Shown in pieces: positions 23,316 through 32,394 of a stretch of 64,000 bases of DNA. Below the pieces are notes generated by a model. That model was not told the origin of the DNA. It saw nothing but the letters and a program-made list of their open reading frames with translations, and did no database searches. The stretch's first letter is position 1, and each line of letters opens with the position of its first letter. This DNA is from Pseudolabrys sp. Lineage in GTDB: Bacteria; Pseudomonadota; Alphaproteobacteria; Rhizobiales; Xanthobacteraceae. The stretch covers positions 28,430-92,429 of the forward strand of contig JAUXXH010000047.1 in assembly GCA_030684935.1 (NCBI GenBank), given 5' to 3'. The translations under genes were made by a program, and so were the position numbers.

Positions 23316-24860
23316 ATGAAAAAGCTCTCCGCCAAGACCGTCAGCATTCGTCCGGGCGTGAGTGTTTTAAGCGTGCTTCGTCACCTGAATTACCGTTCGT
23401 GGTTCGCCCTCGCAGAATTTGTTGACAACGCCCTGCAAAGCTACTTGAGCCGGCAGGCCGAACTGAAACGGATTCACGGCGCACGATTTAAGCTGGTTGT
23501 TCAGATCACCATTGATGCCAACAAGCCAGCCCGTATTTCCATTCGCGACAATGCCGGCGGCATCGCTCTGAAGGACTTTGGTCGGGCCTTTCGTCCTGCG
23601 GCCGTGCCCACTGATATCGGAGGGCTGTCGGAATTCGGCATGGGCATGAAAAGCGCCGCGTGCTGGTTCGCCTCGCGTTGGCATGTTAGGACGAAAGCAC
23701 TGGGGGAAACGGTCGCACGGACGGTTCGATTTGATGTCGAAAAAATCGTCCATGATCAAATTGAGGAATTGGGCATTGAGGAGGAGCCCACCGACAACAA
23801 CGATCACTACACCGAGGTCGTTCTGGAGGAGCTGCACCATGTGCCGGTCAGAAAAACGCTTGGCAAGATTAAAGAGCACCTGACTGACATCTACCGGACG
23901 TTTATCCGTGATGGCGTGCTTGACCTCAAGTTCGGAACAGAAAGCCTCGTATTTGAAGAGCCAACCCTACTGCGCGCGCCTTACATCAAGGAACCTGACG
24001 GTCCTGTGCGAACATGGCGCACGCCGATCAAATTTGATTTTGGCGACGGTCTCAAGGTAACCGGGTTCGCCGCGCTGCGCGATCCAGGCAACTATGCCCG
24101 TTCGGGCTTTGCTTTGTTCCGGCGGGGGCGGCTTATCCAGGGCAGCGGCGACGAGGGCTATCGTCCTGCGTTGATTTTCGCGCAACCCGGCAGCTACCGG
24201 TACCTCAGGCTCTTTGGCGAACTTCACCTCGAAGGGTTTGATGTCTCGCACACGAAGGATGGATTTCGCTGGGATGAAAATGAGCAACCCTTCATTGAGT
24301 TGCTTAAGGAGGAGTTGGACAAAAGCAAGCTTCCACTTCTTCGGCAAGCCGATGGCTATCGCGCCATCGCCGCTCGCGGCGAGCGCATGGCGGCGGCGCG
24401 TGAGGCCGTAGAGCACACGACCACCGCGCTGGAGCAGAATCTCCCTGACGTGATCGAGGAGATCTCGGCGAAGCCGCCCGTAGAGACGCGGGAGACGGCG
24501 CTTGAACGCCAGCCCACGTTGGCGAGCAAGGAGATCGAAATCGCATTTCGCGGGGAAACGTGGCGGATCAAGGTGGAACTGGGCGATGATGCCTCAGAGG
24601 GGCAATGGCTCGCCATCAGCGATACGACCGGAATCGCGAACTCGACACGCACCTTGGAAATTCGGCTGTCGCTCGCGCACCCGTTCATGATTTCTTTCGC
24701 GCAGACAAATCCGGAAGAGATCGAGGCGCTTTTGCGCGTCGCATCCGCCATCGCGCTCGCTGAAACCTTGGCCCGCCGCAGCGGCGTCAAGCTCGCGGGA
24801 ACCATCCGAAGAAACGTCAATGACATCCTGCGCGAAGCCCTCTCGCAGCCATCAAGCTAG
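23316..24860 (+). CDS. MORC/MutL-like GHKL ATPase of a restriction-associated cluster
   Basis: This 514-residue protein has an N-terminal GHKL ATP-binding domain: the N-box LAEFVDNALQSY (Glu34, Asp37, Asn38), IRDNAGGIALKDF (residues 76-89) and the lid GGLSEFGMGMKSAACWF. This version matches bacterial MORC-like ATPases rather than Hsp90 or histidine kinases. An S5-like domain (about 210-330) and a C-terminal region with coiled and beta segments follow. Such ATPases are known from gene neighbourhoods with cytosine methylases and Z1 proteins, where they are thought to close around DNA in an ATP-dependent way. The ATG at 23316 is preferred to a TTG directly before it. The methylase stop is 11 bases upstream. 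Confidence 0.88.
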   Translation: MKKLSAKTVSIRPGVSVLSVLRHLNYRSWFALAEFVDNALQSYLSRQAELKRIHGARFKLVVQITIDANKPARISIRDNAGGIALKDFGRAFRPAAVPTDIGGLSEFGMGMKSAACWFASRWHVRTKALGETVARTVRFDVEKIVHDQIEELGIEEEPTDNNDHYTEVVLEELHHVPVRKTLGKIKEHLTDIYRTFIRDGVLDLKFGTESLVFEEPTLLRAPYIKEPDGPVRTWRTPIKFDFGDGLKVTGFAALRDPGNYARSGFALFRRGRLIQGSGDEGYRPALIFAQPGSYRYLRLFGELHLEGFDVSHTKDGFRWDENEQPFIELLKEELDKSKLPLLRQADGYRAIAARGERMAAAREAVEHTTTALEQNLPDVIEEISAKPPVETRETALERQPTLASKEIEIAFRGETWRIKVELGDDASEGQWLAISDTTGIANSTRTLEIRLSLAHPFMISFAQTNPEEIEALLRVASAIALAETLARRSGVKLAGTIRRNVNDILREALSQPSS

Positions 24861-24872
24861 CCGGACAAAGTA

Positions 24873-25841
24873 ATGACAAACGGAAACGCCGTAATAACGC
24901 CGCTCCGGGCAAACCGAGCACCGGGCCAGAGGTGGCAGCCCTACATCCGGGATGAAGCGGTTCGTTTGATGGAGTTCAAGCGGCTGCCCACGCCTCAGGC
25001 GGCCAGTGACATCCAGCAAGCCGCCGCGCGAATCCTCGGCTTTGGCCAAGATCCGGCACATGACGGCCAGCGCACGGGTCTTATTGTGGGCTACGTCCAG
25101 AGCGGCAAGACATTATCGTTTACGACTGTGATCGCGCTTGCGCGTGACAACGACATTCCGATCGTCATCGTCGTCGCCGGCACATCCGTTCCGCTGTTCG
25201 AGCAGACCGTCGGCCGGTTGCTTGAAGACTTGCAAGTCGATGCCTTCGATGGCCCGCCCCGATGGCTGCATGTAAAGAATCCGGACCTTGGCAGCCGGCA
25301 GATCGTGGAGAACACGATCACAAACTGGCGCAACCCGAACGTGCCGCGCGCGGAGAAGGCCACGCTTCTGCTGACGGTGATGAAACATCATCAGCGTCTC
25401 GACCACCTGAACAACCTTCTGGCAGGCCTCGATCTCGCAGGCGTTCCTGCGGTGATCGTTGACGATGAGGCCGACCAAGCGAGTCTCAACACCCTCGTCA
25501 ACCAAGGCCGTGAGAGCACGACTTACGGCCAACTATTGGCCCTCATCGATCGGCTGCCCAACCATACCTTCCTGCAATACACGGCCACGCCGCAGGCGCC
25601 CCTCCTGATCAATATTGCCGATGTGCTGTCGCCGGAGTTCGTCGACGTTCTGGAACCGGGCGAAGGCTACGTCGGCGGAGTGGAGTTTTTCGGAGGAAAT
25701 CGCCAACTGACGCGCGTGATCCCACAAGATGAAATCCCCGCCGCCGATAATCCGCTGGCGGATGTTCCTTACGGGCTTTTTGGCACCCTGGCGCCCTACT
25801 CAGGGCGGCCCGACGGGCTGGCTGGGATGGCAAGAATCTAA
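24873..25841 (+). CDS. Z1-domain ATPase, truncated at its C-terminus
   Basis: This 322-residue product is the N-terminal part of a Z1-family P-loop protein. Walker A is GYVQSGKT (residues 73-80) and the Walker B-like box is VIVDDEADQASL with Asp197-Asp198-Glu199; LQYTATPQAPLL is a further family block, resembling helicase motif III. Full-length Z1 proteins, as I recall them, are several hundred residues longer and carry the rest of the helicase-like core. Here the frame leaves the family after about residue 300 and stops at 25841 with an unrelated tail (YSGRPDGLAGMARI). The endonuclease gene expected next is absent. The system is therefore probably disabled for restriction. Confidence 0.84.
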   Translation: MTNGNAVITPLRANRAPGQRWQPYIRDEAVRLMEFKRLPTPQAASDIQQAAARILGFGQDPAHDGQRTGLIVGYVQSGKTLSFTTVIALARDNDIPIVIVVAGTSVPLFEQTVGRLLEDLQVDAFDGPPRWLHVKNPDLGSRQIVENTITNWRNPNVPRAEKATLLLTVMKHHQRLDHLNNLLAGLDLAGVPAVIVDDEADQASLNTLVNQGRESTTYGQLLALIDRLPNHTFLQYTATPQAPLLINIADVLSPEFVDVLEPGEGYVGGVEFFGGNRQLTRVIPQDEIPAADNPLADVPYGLFGTLAPYSGRPDGLAGMARI

Positions 25842-26144
25842 ATGCGAGATATCCGCGTCGTTGTCACGAACTTGCCGGCGTCACCTCTGCTCTAGCGGGG
25901 CAGACTAGGTGTCGCCATCCCCACATATATTTTCAAAGTCAATCGCGCGCCAGAATGCGAACAACACGTGGCAAGTTCGGCCGCCGTCAACAAATTTTGC
26001 GATGACACGCACCTCTTAGTGACTCTCGCCGGATAACCCCCTCTACCCAAGCCATCAAATCGATGCCAGCTTGCGCGTGTAGTTCAGTCCGTCCGTGTCC
26101 GTACCGGGTCCGTAAAAGTCAACCCAAACGGTTAGAGGACGCAC
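25842..26144. other. 303-base spacer, probable deletion scar
   Basis: No gene is supported. This stretch begins at the truncated end of the Z1 gene and runs to the DUF3987-like gene. It contains no recognisable continuation of Z1 in any frame. The last 40 bases (CCGTACCGGGTCCGTAAAAG-type sequence, then GGTTAGAGGACGCAC) lead into the ribosome site of the next gene. It is most simply read as the scar of a deletion or insertion that removed the end of the defence cluster. Confidence 0.35.
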
Positions 26145-27767
26145 ATGACACACGACAATCCCGACACCCATCCCACTGATCCCACCAAAAACTCCCCGCT
26201 CGGGGAGCCGGCACTTTCGCCTGCGGGCGACGATGCCAGCACCATTGCGGGCGGTGCAAGACCCGGCGACGGCGAGATGGCGGACGAGCAAGGGCAATCC
26301 CGCCCAAAACACAAAAGGCCCGCCAGGGCCAAAAGCAAAAGGAAGAAACAAGCTCAGCCGTCGGCGAACGAGCCGGAGAGCGTTGCGGCCCGCATCCTGA
26401 GGCCGCTCGAACTGCCCGCGGTCGCTCTGGATCGGCGCCTGTTGCCGGCTCCGCTGATCGAAGCGCTGGAAGCTGCTGACCTCGGCGACAAGGCTCACCT
26501 ACCCGCTGGAGTTTTCATGTCTCTCGCGACGATCGGCGCCATCATTGGTTCGAACCTGCAGGTAGAGGCTGCTAGCGAATTGCGATCGCCCGCCAACTTC
26601 GCATTGCGCATCGTCGCGGTGGCGACCAAGGACGGCCCACCGCTGATGCCGCCGGCCATATTGGCTGGCGCCCATGCTGTAGAAGCCGACTGGATCGATG
26701 CGCACGCTGCTGCGGTCGAGCAGAACGTCAGTCTGCGGCGGGCGGCCGAACAGCGGCGTCGCATGTATGAGACGACCCGGAGGAGTGCAGCCGCGCTTGG
26801 CATCGACCCGCCACCCTTCCCGCCTGATGTCATCTCGCCGGTGATCGGCCCTCGCCCACAGTTCGTCGTTGAACACGGCGCTTCCCGCGCGATCCAGGCC
26901 GCGGCCTCCGGCGGCACCGGCTTGTTCGTCATCAACGATGACCACATGGCTTCATTCGACCACGTGGGTGGGTATTACGACCGCGCCACTGATCGGCTTC
27001 TCAACACGGCCGCCGCCGGTCACCTGATCGCCATCAAAGATTCGAAGCGCGGCTGCGTCGTAATGCGGCCAGTGACAGCGTCGGTCGTCGGCATTCTGGC
27101 TCTCTCGGAATGCTCCGGTTTGCACGCTGTGGGGACGTCTCAGCTTGCAGCGACACTGTTCGTTGCCGCGTCGACACCGCCGGTTGCGAAGGATTGTGCA
27201 CCTTTCGTCGCTCTCATGCGGGCCGTCGCCGCGATCCCGCCGGGTGGCCGACTGACCGTAACTGCATCGAAAGAGGCATTGGTTGCGTTCAAAGCTTGGA
27301 GAGACCTTGCCGAGGCGGCCGAACGCCCTTTGTCCGACTTCCTTTTCCAGTTGGAAGATTTGGCAATGCGGCTTGCGGCAACTCTGCATATCGTTTCGAT
27401 CGCCGGCAGCACGAGCATGACGGTGCACGATATCCCGCCGGCGACGCTCGGCCGGGCGATCGCAATCATCGACAGCTATGTCGTGCCTATCGCCCGGGCG
27501 CTTCTGGGAACGATTAGCCACGGTGCGGCAGAACGCGACGCGCGCCGGATCGTCGCGTACGCCCGGGAAACCACAAGCCTGGCAAACCCCGTCCTGGATC
27601 GGAGAGGCTTGTTGCGTGCCTGGCAGCGCTCCATCGACGTGCCGGAGCTCGACGCAGCGCTTGCGCTGTTGGTGCGGGAAGACTTACTCGCCGTCCTCGA
27701 CCCGGCGGACGCCGGTGGCGGCGGACAGCGCTTCAGCGTGGCGCCGACGGTGTTTGAGGGGGCGTAG
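26145..27767 (+). CDS. DUF3987-like mobile-element protein with degraded P-loop
   Basis: This 540-residue protein has a disordered, charged N-terminus (residues 1-80, with a lysine/arginine-rich stretch), then a domain resembling DUF3987, a primase-helicase-like family common on islands and prophages: FALRIVAVATKDGPPLMPP in the position of the usual phosphate-binding loop, a long helix (residues 185-215), VVMRPVTASVVGILALSE, and the C-terminal block DLAMRLAATLHIVS. The P-loop GxGKS expected after the strand is not present, so ATPase activity is doubtful. The assignment rests on overall layout and is moderate. It is followed by a good terminator. Confidence 0.6.
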   Translation: MTHDNPDTHPTDPTKNSPLGEPALSPAGDDASTIAGGARPGDGEMADEQGQSRPKHKRPARAKSKRKKQAQPSANEPESVAARILRPLELPAVALDRRLLPAPLIEALEAADLGDKAHLPAGVFMSLATIGAIIGSNLQVEAASELRSPANFALRIVAVATKDGPPLMPPAILAGAHAVEADWIDAHAAAVEQNVSLRRAAEQRRRMYETTRRSAAALGIDPPPFPPDVISPVIGPRPQFVVEHGASRAIQAAASGGTGLFVINDDHMASFDHVGGYYDRATDRLLNTAAAGHLIAIKDSKRGCVVMRPVTASVVGILALSECSGLHAVGTSQLAATLFVAASTPPVAKDCAPFVALMRAVAAIPPGGRLTVTASKEALVAFKAWRDLAEAAERPLSDFLFQLEDLAMRLAATLHIVSIAGSTSMTVHDIPPATLGRAIAIIDSYVVPIARALLGTISHGAAERDARRIVAYARETTSLANPVLDRRGLLRAWQRSIDVPELDAALALLVREDLLAVLDPADAGGGGQRFSVAPTVFEGA

Positions 27768-27815
27768 CTGTCAACAGCCCCTGCGGCACTCCCGCAGCGG
27801 TGCGACAATGAGAGG

Positions 27816-27846
27816 AAGGGGTCGCTGACAGCGGCCCCTTCTTTTT
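27816..27846 (+). terminator. Intrinsic terminator after the DUF3987-like gene
   Basis: AAGGGGTCGCTG and CAGCGGCCCCTT pair in a 12-base stem with one mismatch position and a minimal loop, directly followed by CTTTTTG. It lies about 50 bases after the stop codon and has the layout of a factor-independent terminator reading rightward. Confidence 0.75.
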
Positions 27847-28128
27847 GTCGGCGAGCTCTTAGCGGGTGACCTGGTCGAACTTTAGCACCCAATCGCGCAA
27901 GCGGCTGAGGCAACGGGGGTCACTTTCCTAAACCAATCCCAAAAAGACTGCCTGCTCCCGAGCCGCCTTTTACTGGGATTGCCGTCCTCCATTGGATGAA
28001 AGGTCTGGGAGGGCATAGCGCGGGGTCTAAGGGTGAAAGCGCCGACGGGGGGCAATGCACTCTGCTCAGCCTGCCCGCCTAACTCAAACTTTTATAAATT
28101 CCGAGTTGCCGATACCTTTCCGGACCGA

Positions 28129-28465
28129 AACTGTTACCGGACGGATTTCAAGCGCAATTTTGGCCGCGACCAACGTTACTTTTGGCGATTAAAGCGTTTC
28201 ACCGGGCCTTCCGACCGTTACACCAGCTTATTTAAGCCCATTGATTCTAAACGATTTTTTGCTCGATCAGGCAGGATTTGGTCAGAAACAAACGTTACCT
28301 GGTCGAGCAGACGGAGGGGGGGGTCGCGGAATAATCATGCGCGCTGCATCGCTGACGCGAACGATCATGATCAAAACTGGCAAACACGGTGATTTGCTAA
28401 TTTTTTCGGCATTCGAACTAACCGTTACTTAGTCAGAACCAAACGTTACATTTGCCCTGTGTAAC
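28129..28465. repeat. Array of GTTAC boxes (iteron-like) upstream of the PrtN-like gene
   Basis: The box AAC[C/G]GTTAC or close variants recurs with GTTAC at 28133, 28175, 28217, 28294, 28424 and 28445, plus an inverted GTAAC at 28461. Several intervals (42, 42 and 21 bases) are multiples of two helical turns. Two copies share a longer unit, GTCAGAA[A/C]CAAACGTTAC (28281-28298 and 28432-28449). The surrounding 600 bases, from 27850, contain no gene and have AT-rich patches. Such same-face direct repeats are typical of replication-initiator iterons or of cooperative activator sites. Which it is cannot be decided here. Confidence 0.58.
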
Positions 28466-28673
28466 GGGGGGCCGAGTTTTTTTCCTCCCGCCGCTACTTT
28501 CGCGAGATACTTTCCGCGAATCTTATTGGCGCTTTTTTTCGCAGAGCGGCGTGTGGTCGCCCGGCAGTGTCTACCTGGTTATCCCCGCAACTAACACCCA
28601 AGTTGGCGATATTCATACTGGCCGTCTCGCGAGACCTGTGTCCATGGTCAGAGGCATGGTCACCGATAATGAC

Positions 28674-28949
28674 ATGCAAGCTGTGCCAACGATTTTCTAC
28701 CTGATGGCGCAATATCAGGGGCGAGCAGTCGTGCCGCTTGAGGTCGTGTGCCGTGACTACTTCCCCCATCTTTCTGTCGAAAAGCTCTTGAGGAAGTGCC
28801 TGAGAGGCGATTTGGCCTTGCCCATATATCGGTCCGAACTTAGCCAGAAATCGGCGCGTGGAGTCCACATCAATGACCTTGGCGCCTATATCGACCAGCG
28901 GCGGGCGGCTGCGGTCCGTGAACGCGACCAACTGTGCGGGTCGCGATGA
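28674..28949 (+). CDS. PrtN-like pyocin activator family protein
   Basis: The 91-residue product matches the PrtN family in its order of motifs: TIFYLMAQYQGRAVVPLE, VCRDYFPHLSVEKLLRK, LPIYRSELSQKSARGVH and DLGAYIDQRRAAA. PrtN activates bacteriocin genes in Pseudomonas; homologues on rhizobial prophages and islands are probable DNA-binding activators of element genes. The start at 28674 is chosen because the family begins a few residues before FLLMAQY; ATGs at 28656 and 28644 are in frame, and none has a strong ribosome site. It lies just downstream of the GTTAC box array, which may be its own or its target's control region. Confidence 0.8.
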   Translation: MQAVPTIFYLMAQYQGRAVVPLEVVCRDYFPHLSVEKLLRKCLRGDLALPIYRSELSQKSARGVHINDLGAYIDQRRAAAVRERDQLCGSR

Positions 28950-28984
28950 GTACGGCTGCGGTACGATCTCGGTACAGCTGGCGC

Positions 28985-29280
28985 GCTGGGTCGGCCGCCC
29001 TGCCCTTGCCAAACCGACCGCCGGCGACCGTGTCGGTCCCGTCATAAACGAGGGCTTTTCTCCCCCACCCACCCGCCGCGCACCCTCGCGACGGACCACC
29101 GCCGCCGACGCCGAATTTCCTGCGGCACCCGCGCCCGCGTACCCTTGAAGCTGGGCGTGGCCGTCGCCGGCAGGCGCGGATGGACGCCAGCAGCCTATCG
29201 TATGTGGCGTATGACTCCGTTCAAGCGCCGGCGAATAGCGGTCGAACAGCGCAATCACTTCTCCATAGTCGATCGACGGT
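28985..29280 (-). pseudogene. Decayed 3' end of an ISL3-like transposase
   Basis: Around 29276-29200 the minus strand encodes SIDYGEVIALFDRYSPALER, close to RIDYGGVVALIDRYAEGIEG near the end of the transposase at 51173-52417. Below it, 29000-29035 (CCCTGCCCTTGCC, then CCGGCGACCGTGTCGGTCC) resembles the stretch just beyond that transposase's stop (51128-51167). The rest is unreadable. It is therefore a degraded copy of the same element in the same orientation, stranded directly upstream of selO. Confidence 0.45.
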
Positions 29281-29336
29281 CCGCCGGCGGGCCTTTGAGG
29301 TCTTGTTTTCTCGGGACGAACAACGACTTTAGGGGC

Positions 29337-30836
29337 ATGAGCGCTGACCATTTCTCCTCTGCTGAGCACAGAGCGATCCCCTTCGATAATTCCTATGCGC
29401 GGCTGCCGCCGGCCTTTTACGAGCGCGCACAGGCGGCACCAGCCCCCTCGCCCAGGATATTGCGGATCAACGACGCCCTTGCCCGGCAGCTGCAAATCGA
29501 TCCGGCATTCCTGAACAGCGCGGCGGGGCTGGCTATTCTTTCCGGTAACAGCACGGCCGCCGGTTCGGAGCCGATCGCGCAGGCCTATGCCGGACACCAG
29601 TTCGGGAACTTCGTGCCCCAGCTTGGCGACGGACGCGCCTTGCTGCTTGGCGAGGTCGTCGCTGCCGACGGCAAGCGGTTCGATCTTCAGCTGAAAGGAT
29701 CGGGTCCCACACGCTTTTCCCGGCGCGGCGATGGCCGCGCAGCGCTTGGCCCCGTCATCCGCGAATACATCGTCAGTGAGGCCATGGCCGCACTCGGCAT
29801 TCCAACCACGCGCTCCCTTGCCGCGGTCCTGACAGGCGAGACGGTCAGGCGCGAGCGCATGCTGCCGGGCGCCGTCCTGACCCGCGTGGCATCAAGCCAT
29901 CTGCGGGTCGGCACGTTTCAATATTTCGCGGCGCGGGGGGACGTGCAAAATTTGCGGGTTCTGGCGGATTACGCCACCGCACGGCACTACCCCGCCGCTC
30001 GCAGCTCCCCGGACCCCTACCTCGCATTATTTGACGCGGTGGTCGCGGCCCTGGCCAATTTGACCGCCCGCTGGATGCTCGTCGGTTTCATTCACGGCGT
30101 GCTGAATACCGACAACACCTCAATTGCGGGTGAGACGATCGATTACGGCCCATGCGCCTTCATGGACGCCTACGATCCCGGCAAGGTCTTCAGCTCCATA
30201 GACCAATACGGGCGCTACGCATTCGCAAACCAGCCCGCCATCATGAAATGGAATATGGCGCGCTTGGCCGAAGCATTGCTGCCGCTGATCGCAGATGGCG
30301 GGGATAAGGCGGTTGAAGCGGCTAACGCGTCCATCGCGCGTTTCAACGACCATTACGAACAGGCGTATGTCGGCGGCCTGCGTCAGAAGCTTGGGCTCTC
30401 GCGCGAAATGGACGGCGACCTCGCCCTTGGAAATGAGCTGCTCGCGATCATGGCTGAGAGCCAGGTGGATTTCAATTTGACCTTCCGCCGCCTGAGCGAA
30501 ACCGCAGACCCTAACCGGGATGCGGAAGTTCGTAGCCTTTTCGTGGATCCGGCCGCTTTCGATGCATGGGCAAATCGCTGGCGAGAACGCCTCGCGTTGG
30601 AAGACGGATCCGCTGAAGCGCGCAGCGCGGGAATGCGCCGGGTAAACCCCTTGTTCATCCCCCGCAATCACCGCATCGAGGCGGCGATCCGGGACGCTGA
30701 AAACGGACGCTATGAGACATTCAACGAACTCATGGACGTGCTGGCGCATCCGTATGACGATCGGGCCGAGTTTGCAGCCTATGCCAATGCGCCCGTTCCG
30801 GAAGAAGAAGTTCAGCAGACATTCTGCGGAACGTGA
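29337..30836 (+). CDS. selO: Protein adenylyltransferase SelO
   Basis: This 499-residue pseudokinase-fold enzyme transfers AMP from ATP to Ser, Thr or Tyr of target proteins, and in bacteria is linked to redox homeostasis. Recognisable blocks are YAGHQFGNFVPQLGDGRALL, DLQLKGSGPTRFSRRGDGRA (nucleotide-binding), VREYIVSEAM-type helix, FIHGVLNTDNTSI with the catalytic HGxxNxDN box, and IDYGPCAFMDAYDP. The C-terminus ends FCGT with a single cysteine. Length is normal and the gene looks intact. The ATG at 29337 has GGGG just before it. A diverged second copy of its first 70 codons lies at 55219. Confidence 0.95.
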   Translation: MSADHFSSAEHRAIPFDNSYARLPPAFYERAQAAPAPSPRILRINDALARQLQIDPAFLNSAAGLAILSGNSTAAGSEPIAQAYAGHQFGNFVPQLGDGRALLLGEVVAADGKRFDLQLKGSGPTRFSRRGDGRAALGPVIREYIVSEAMAALGIPTTRSLAAVLTGETVRRERMLPGAVLTRVASSHLRVGTFQYFAARGDVQNLRVLADYATARHYPAARSSPDPYLALFDAVVAALANLTARWMLVGFIHGVLNTDNTSIAGETIDYGPCAFMDAYDPGKVFSSIDQYGRYAFANQPAIMKWNMARLAEALLPLIADGGDKAVEAANASIARFNDHYEQAYVGGLRQKLGLSREMDGDLALGNELLAIMAESQVDFNLTFRRLSETADPNRDAEVRSLFVDPAAFDAWANRWRERLALEDGSAEARSAGMRRVNPLFIPRNHRIEAAIRDAENGRYETFNELMDVLAHPYDDRAEFAAYANAPVPEEEVQQTFCGT

Positions 30837-31112
30837 CTTCATCAACGGTCAGCCTTCGCGAAGCAGCGTTGGGGCATTCGGATCGTGCTGGGAACGTTCC
30901 TGATCTGGTCGGTTGTGAGCATAAGTGCTCACCGTTATGAAACATAATGGCAACGTATGGAGCCGAACAAAATCGCAATGCCTTTATGTTACCAGGTAGA
31001 CATAGACGCGCAGGATAAGAACATATGCGAACCTGCCTCTTTTAAACCTTTCAAATACGATTTTATCGATTAGAAATCATTGATGCGCGCCCAAAAAACC
31101 AGATCAACGCAG

Positions 31113-31325
31113 ATGACAACACGCCTGGAACGCATTGGCGAATTTTCGCAGGGCGACCCCCCTGCCGGCGAAGCCTTGGAACTGCTTTGCGAAGACAGCA
31201 GCGGCACCTACCTCATTCCATCGCTTTGCATCTGGAGGGAGGGCAAGTGGGTGACAGCGGAGCGCGGCACGACAATAGCGGTACAGGTCGTGGGTTGGCG
31301 CCCACCCCAGGCATATAAGCGGTAG
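31113..31325 (+). CDS. Small conserved rhizobial hypothetical protein
   Basis: A 70-residue protein (start MTTRLERIGEFSQGDPP) with the pattern LELLCEDSSGTYLIPSLC, then W-x-x-G-K-W and VVGWRPP, which I recognise as a small conserved family in Bradyrhizobium-like genomes with no known function. ATG at 31083 is an alternative start that would add ten residues. It stands alone between selO and a response-regulator gene, with no partner. Confidence 0.7.
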   Translation: MTTRLERIGEFSQGDPPAGEALELLCEDSSGTYLIPSLCIWREGKWVTAERGTTIAVQVVGWRPPQAYKR

Positions 31326-31933
31326 AAAATACCGGCCGATCGAAAGCTGGGAGCTGGCGTCCAAGAACCGGTTCTATACCGGACGACTTCCCGCCATGCG
31401 GAGCGATAAATCATCTGGAAAACAATCTGCCACTACGGAAATCAAGGCAAGGCCGCGCAGACCGCGCAGGCGTACAAACGGAGACGGCCTCATTGGTAGC
31501 GCCACCCAAGTCATCCGATGACAGTCATTGCACTTAACACTGACCTTGCTGGATCGCTTCCCAACCGCTCGATGTGAAGCACCTTCGCCGTTGCGCCCTT
31601 ACAGTACTGACAGACGGGGGGTGGGGTTGGGTCCATTGGACAGCTAAGCGCGCATTCCACCTGAATGTCTGTGGTGTGGGCCACAATGCGAAAAAATGGC
31701 AATAGCATCACTCGCAGCAAACACCACCCGCAGAATGCCGACTTCCAAATCGGCGGCTGAGCCCTTTGCCAGTCGGGTAGAAGACGCAGAGAATAAGTTC
31801 CCTGCCGGCGTGTAACGAAATACCGCCGCCTCCGTAAAAACGTGCTATTGATTATGACAGCGCCAGAACCTCTCGGCTGCTGGCGTTTGAGTTGGGTCCG
31901 AACCTGAGCTCCGCCCCCCGAACAGGAGCTCGC
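31326..31933. other. 608-base region with only a doubtful small reading frame
   Basis: No firm gene. A minus-strand frame at 31511-31720 encodes 69 residues with a CQYCKGATAKV zinc-finger-like half and could be a degenerate member of the small rhizobial zinc-ribbon proteins, but the second cysteine pair is missing. The last 40 bases include ACAGGAGCTCGC, the ribosome site of the response-regulator gene. Nothing else is evident. Confidence 0.35.
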
Positions 31934-32314
31934 ATGGAACGGATCAAACTACTGGTCGTCGAAGACGAAGTGCTCATTCAAGAGCTTTTGCTTGACCACC
32001 TTGAGGACGGCGGCTTTGAACCCGTTTCCGCCTCCACTGCAAGAGATGCAATGCAGTTACTCGATGACGATGAGTATCGCGCATTGGTCACCGACATCAA
32101 TCTATTGACCGACCTATCAGGCTGGGACATCGCGCGGCACGCTCGTCGGCTCTATCCGGAGCTTCCTGTAATTTACATGACTGGTGACAGCGCGGCAGCC
32201 TGGTCTGCGGAAGGCGTTCCAAACAGCGTTCTAATTACCAAGCCATTTGCCCCTGTGCAAATCACCACCGCGCTTGGACAGTTATTGAATGTGGGCAACA
32301 CGCCCGGCGTATAG
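31934..32314 (+). CDS. Single-domain response regulator (CheY-like)
   Basis: A 126-residue receiver domain with no output domain. The acidic pair is in LLVVEDEVLIQEL, the phospho-acceptor Asp in ALVTDINLLTDLSG, the Thr in VIYMTGDSAAA and the conserved Lys in LITKPFAP. The ribosome site CAGGAG lies seven bases before the ATG, which decides the start over an in-frame opening at 31892. Such receivers in rhizobia often act with HWE-family kinases; one is encoded 0.9 kb away at 33195-34328, so a phosphorelay is plausible but unproven. Confidence 0.92.
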   Translation: MERIKLLVVEDEVLIQELLLDHLEDGGFEPVSASTARDAMQLLDDDEYRALVTDINLLTDLSGWDIARHARRLYPELPVIYMTGDSAAAWSAEGVPNSVLITKPFAPVQITTALGQLLNVGNTPGV

Positions 32315-32394
32315 GGCGGGCCTGCGTTGCCGCATCCCTTCGCCCCCGCTGTGTTGGAGAGGTGCATGGAAGATCCGAGCAACCCACATTACCT

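Noticed and set aside
28129..28465. CRISPR array
   Set aside because: Repeat units are short (about 9-18 bases), spacing is irregular and there are no cas genes.
28494..29597. Long minus-strand frame across the PrtN and selO starts
   Set aside because: Only a short stretch near 29200-29276 has protein-like similarity (transposase remnant); the rest is antisense or non-coding.
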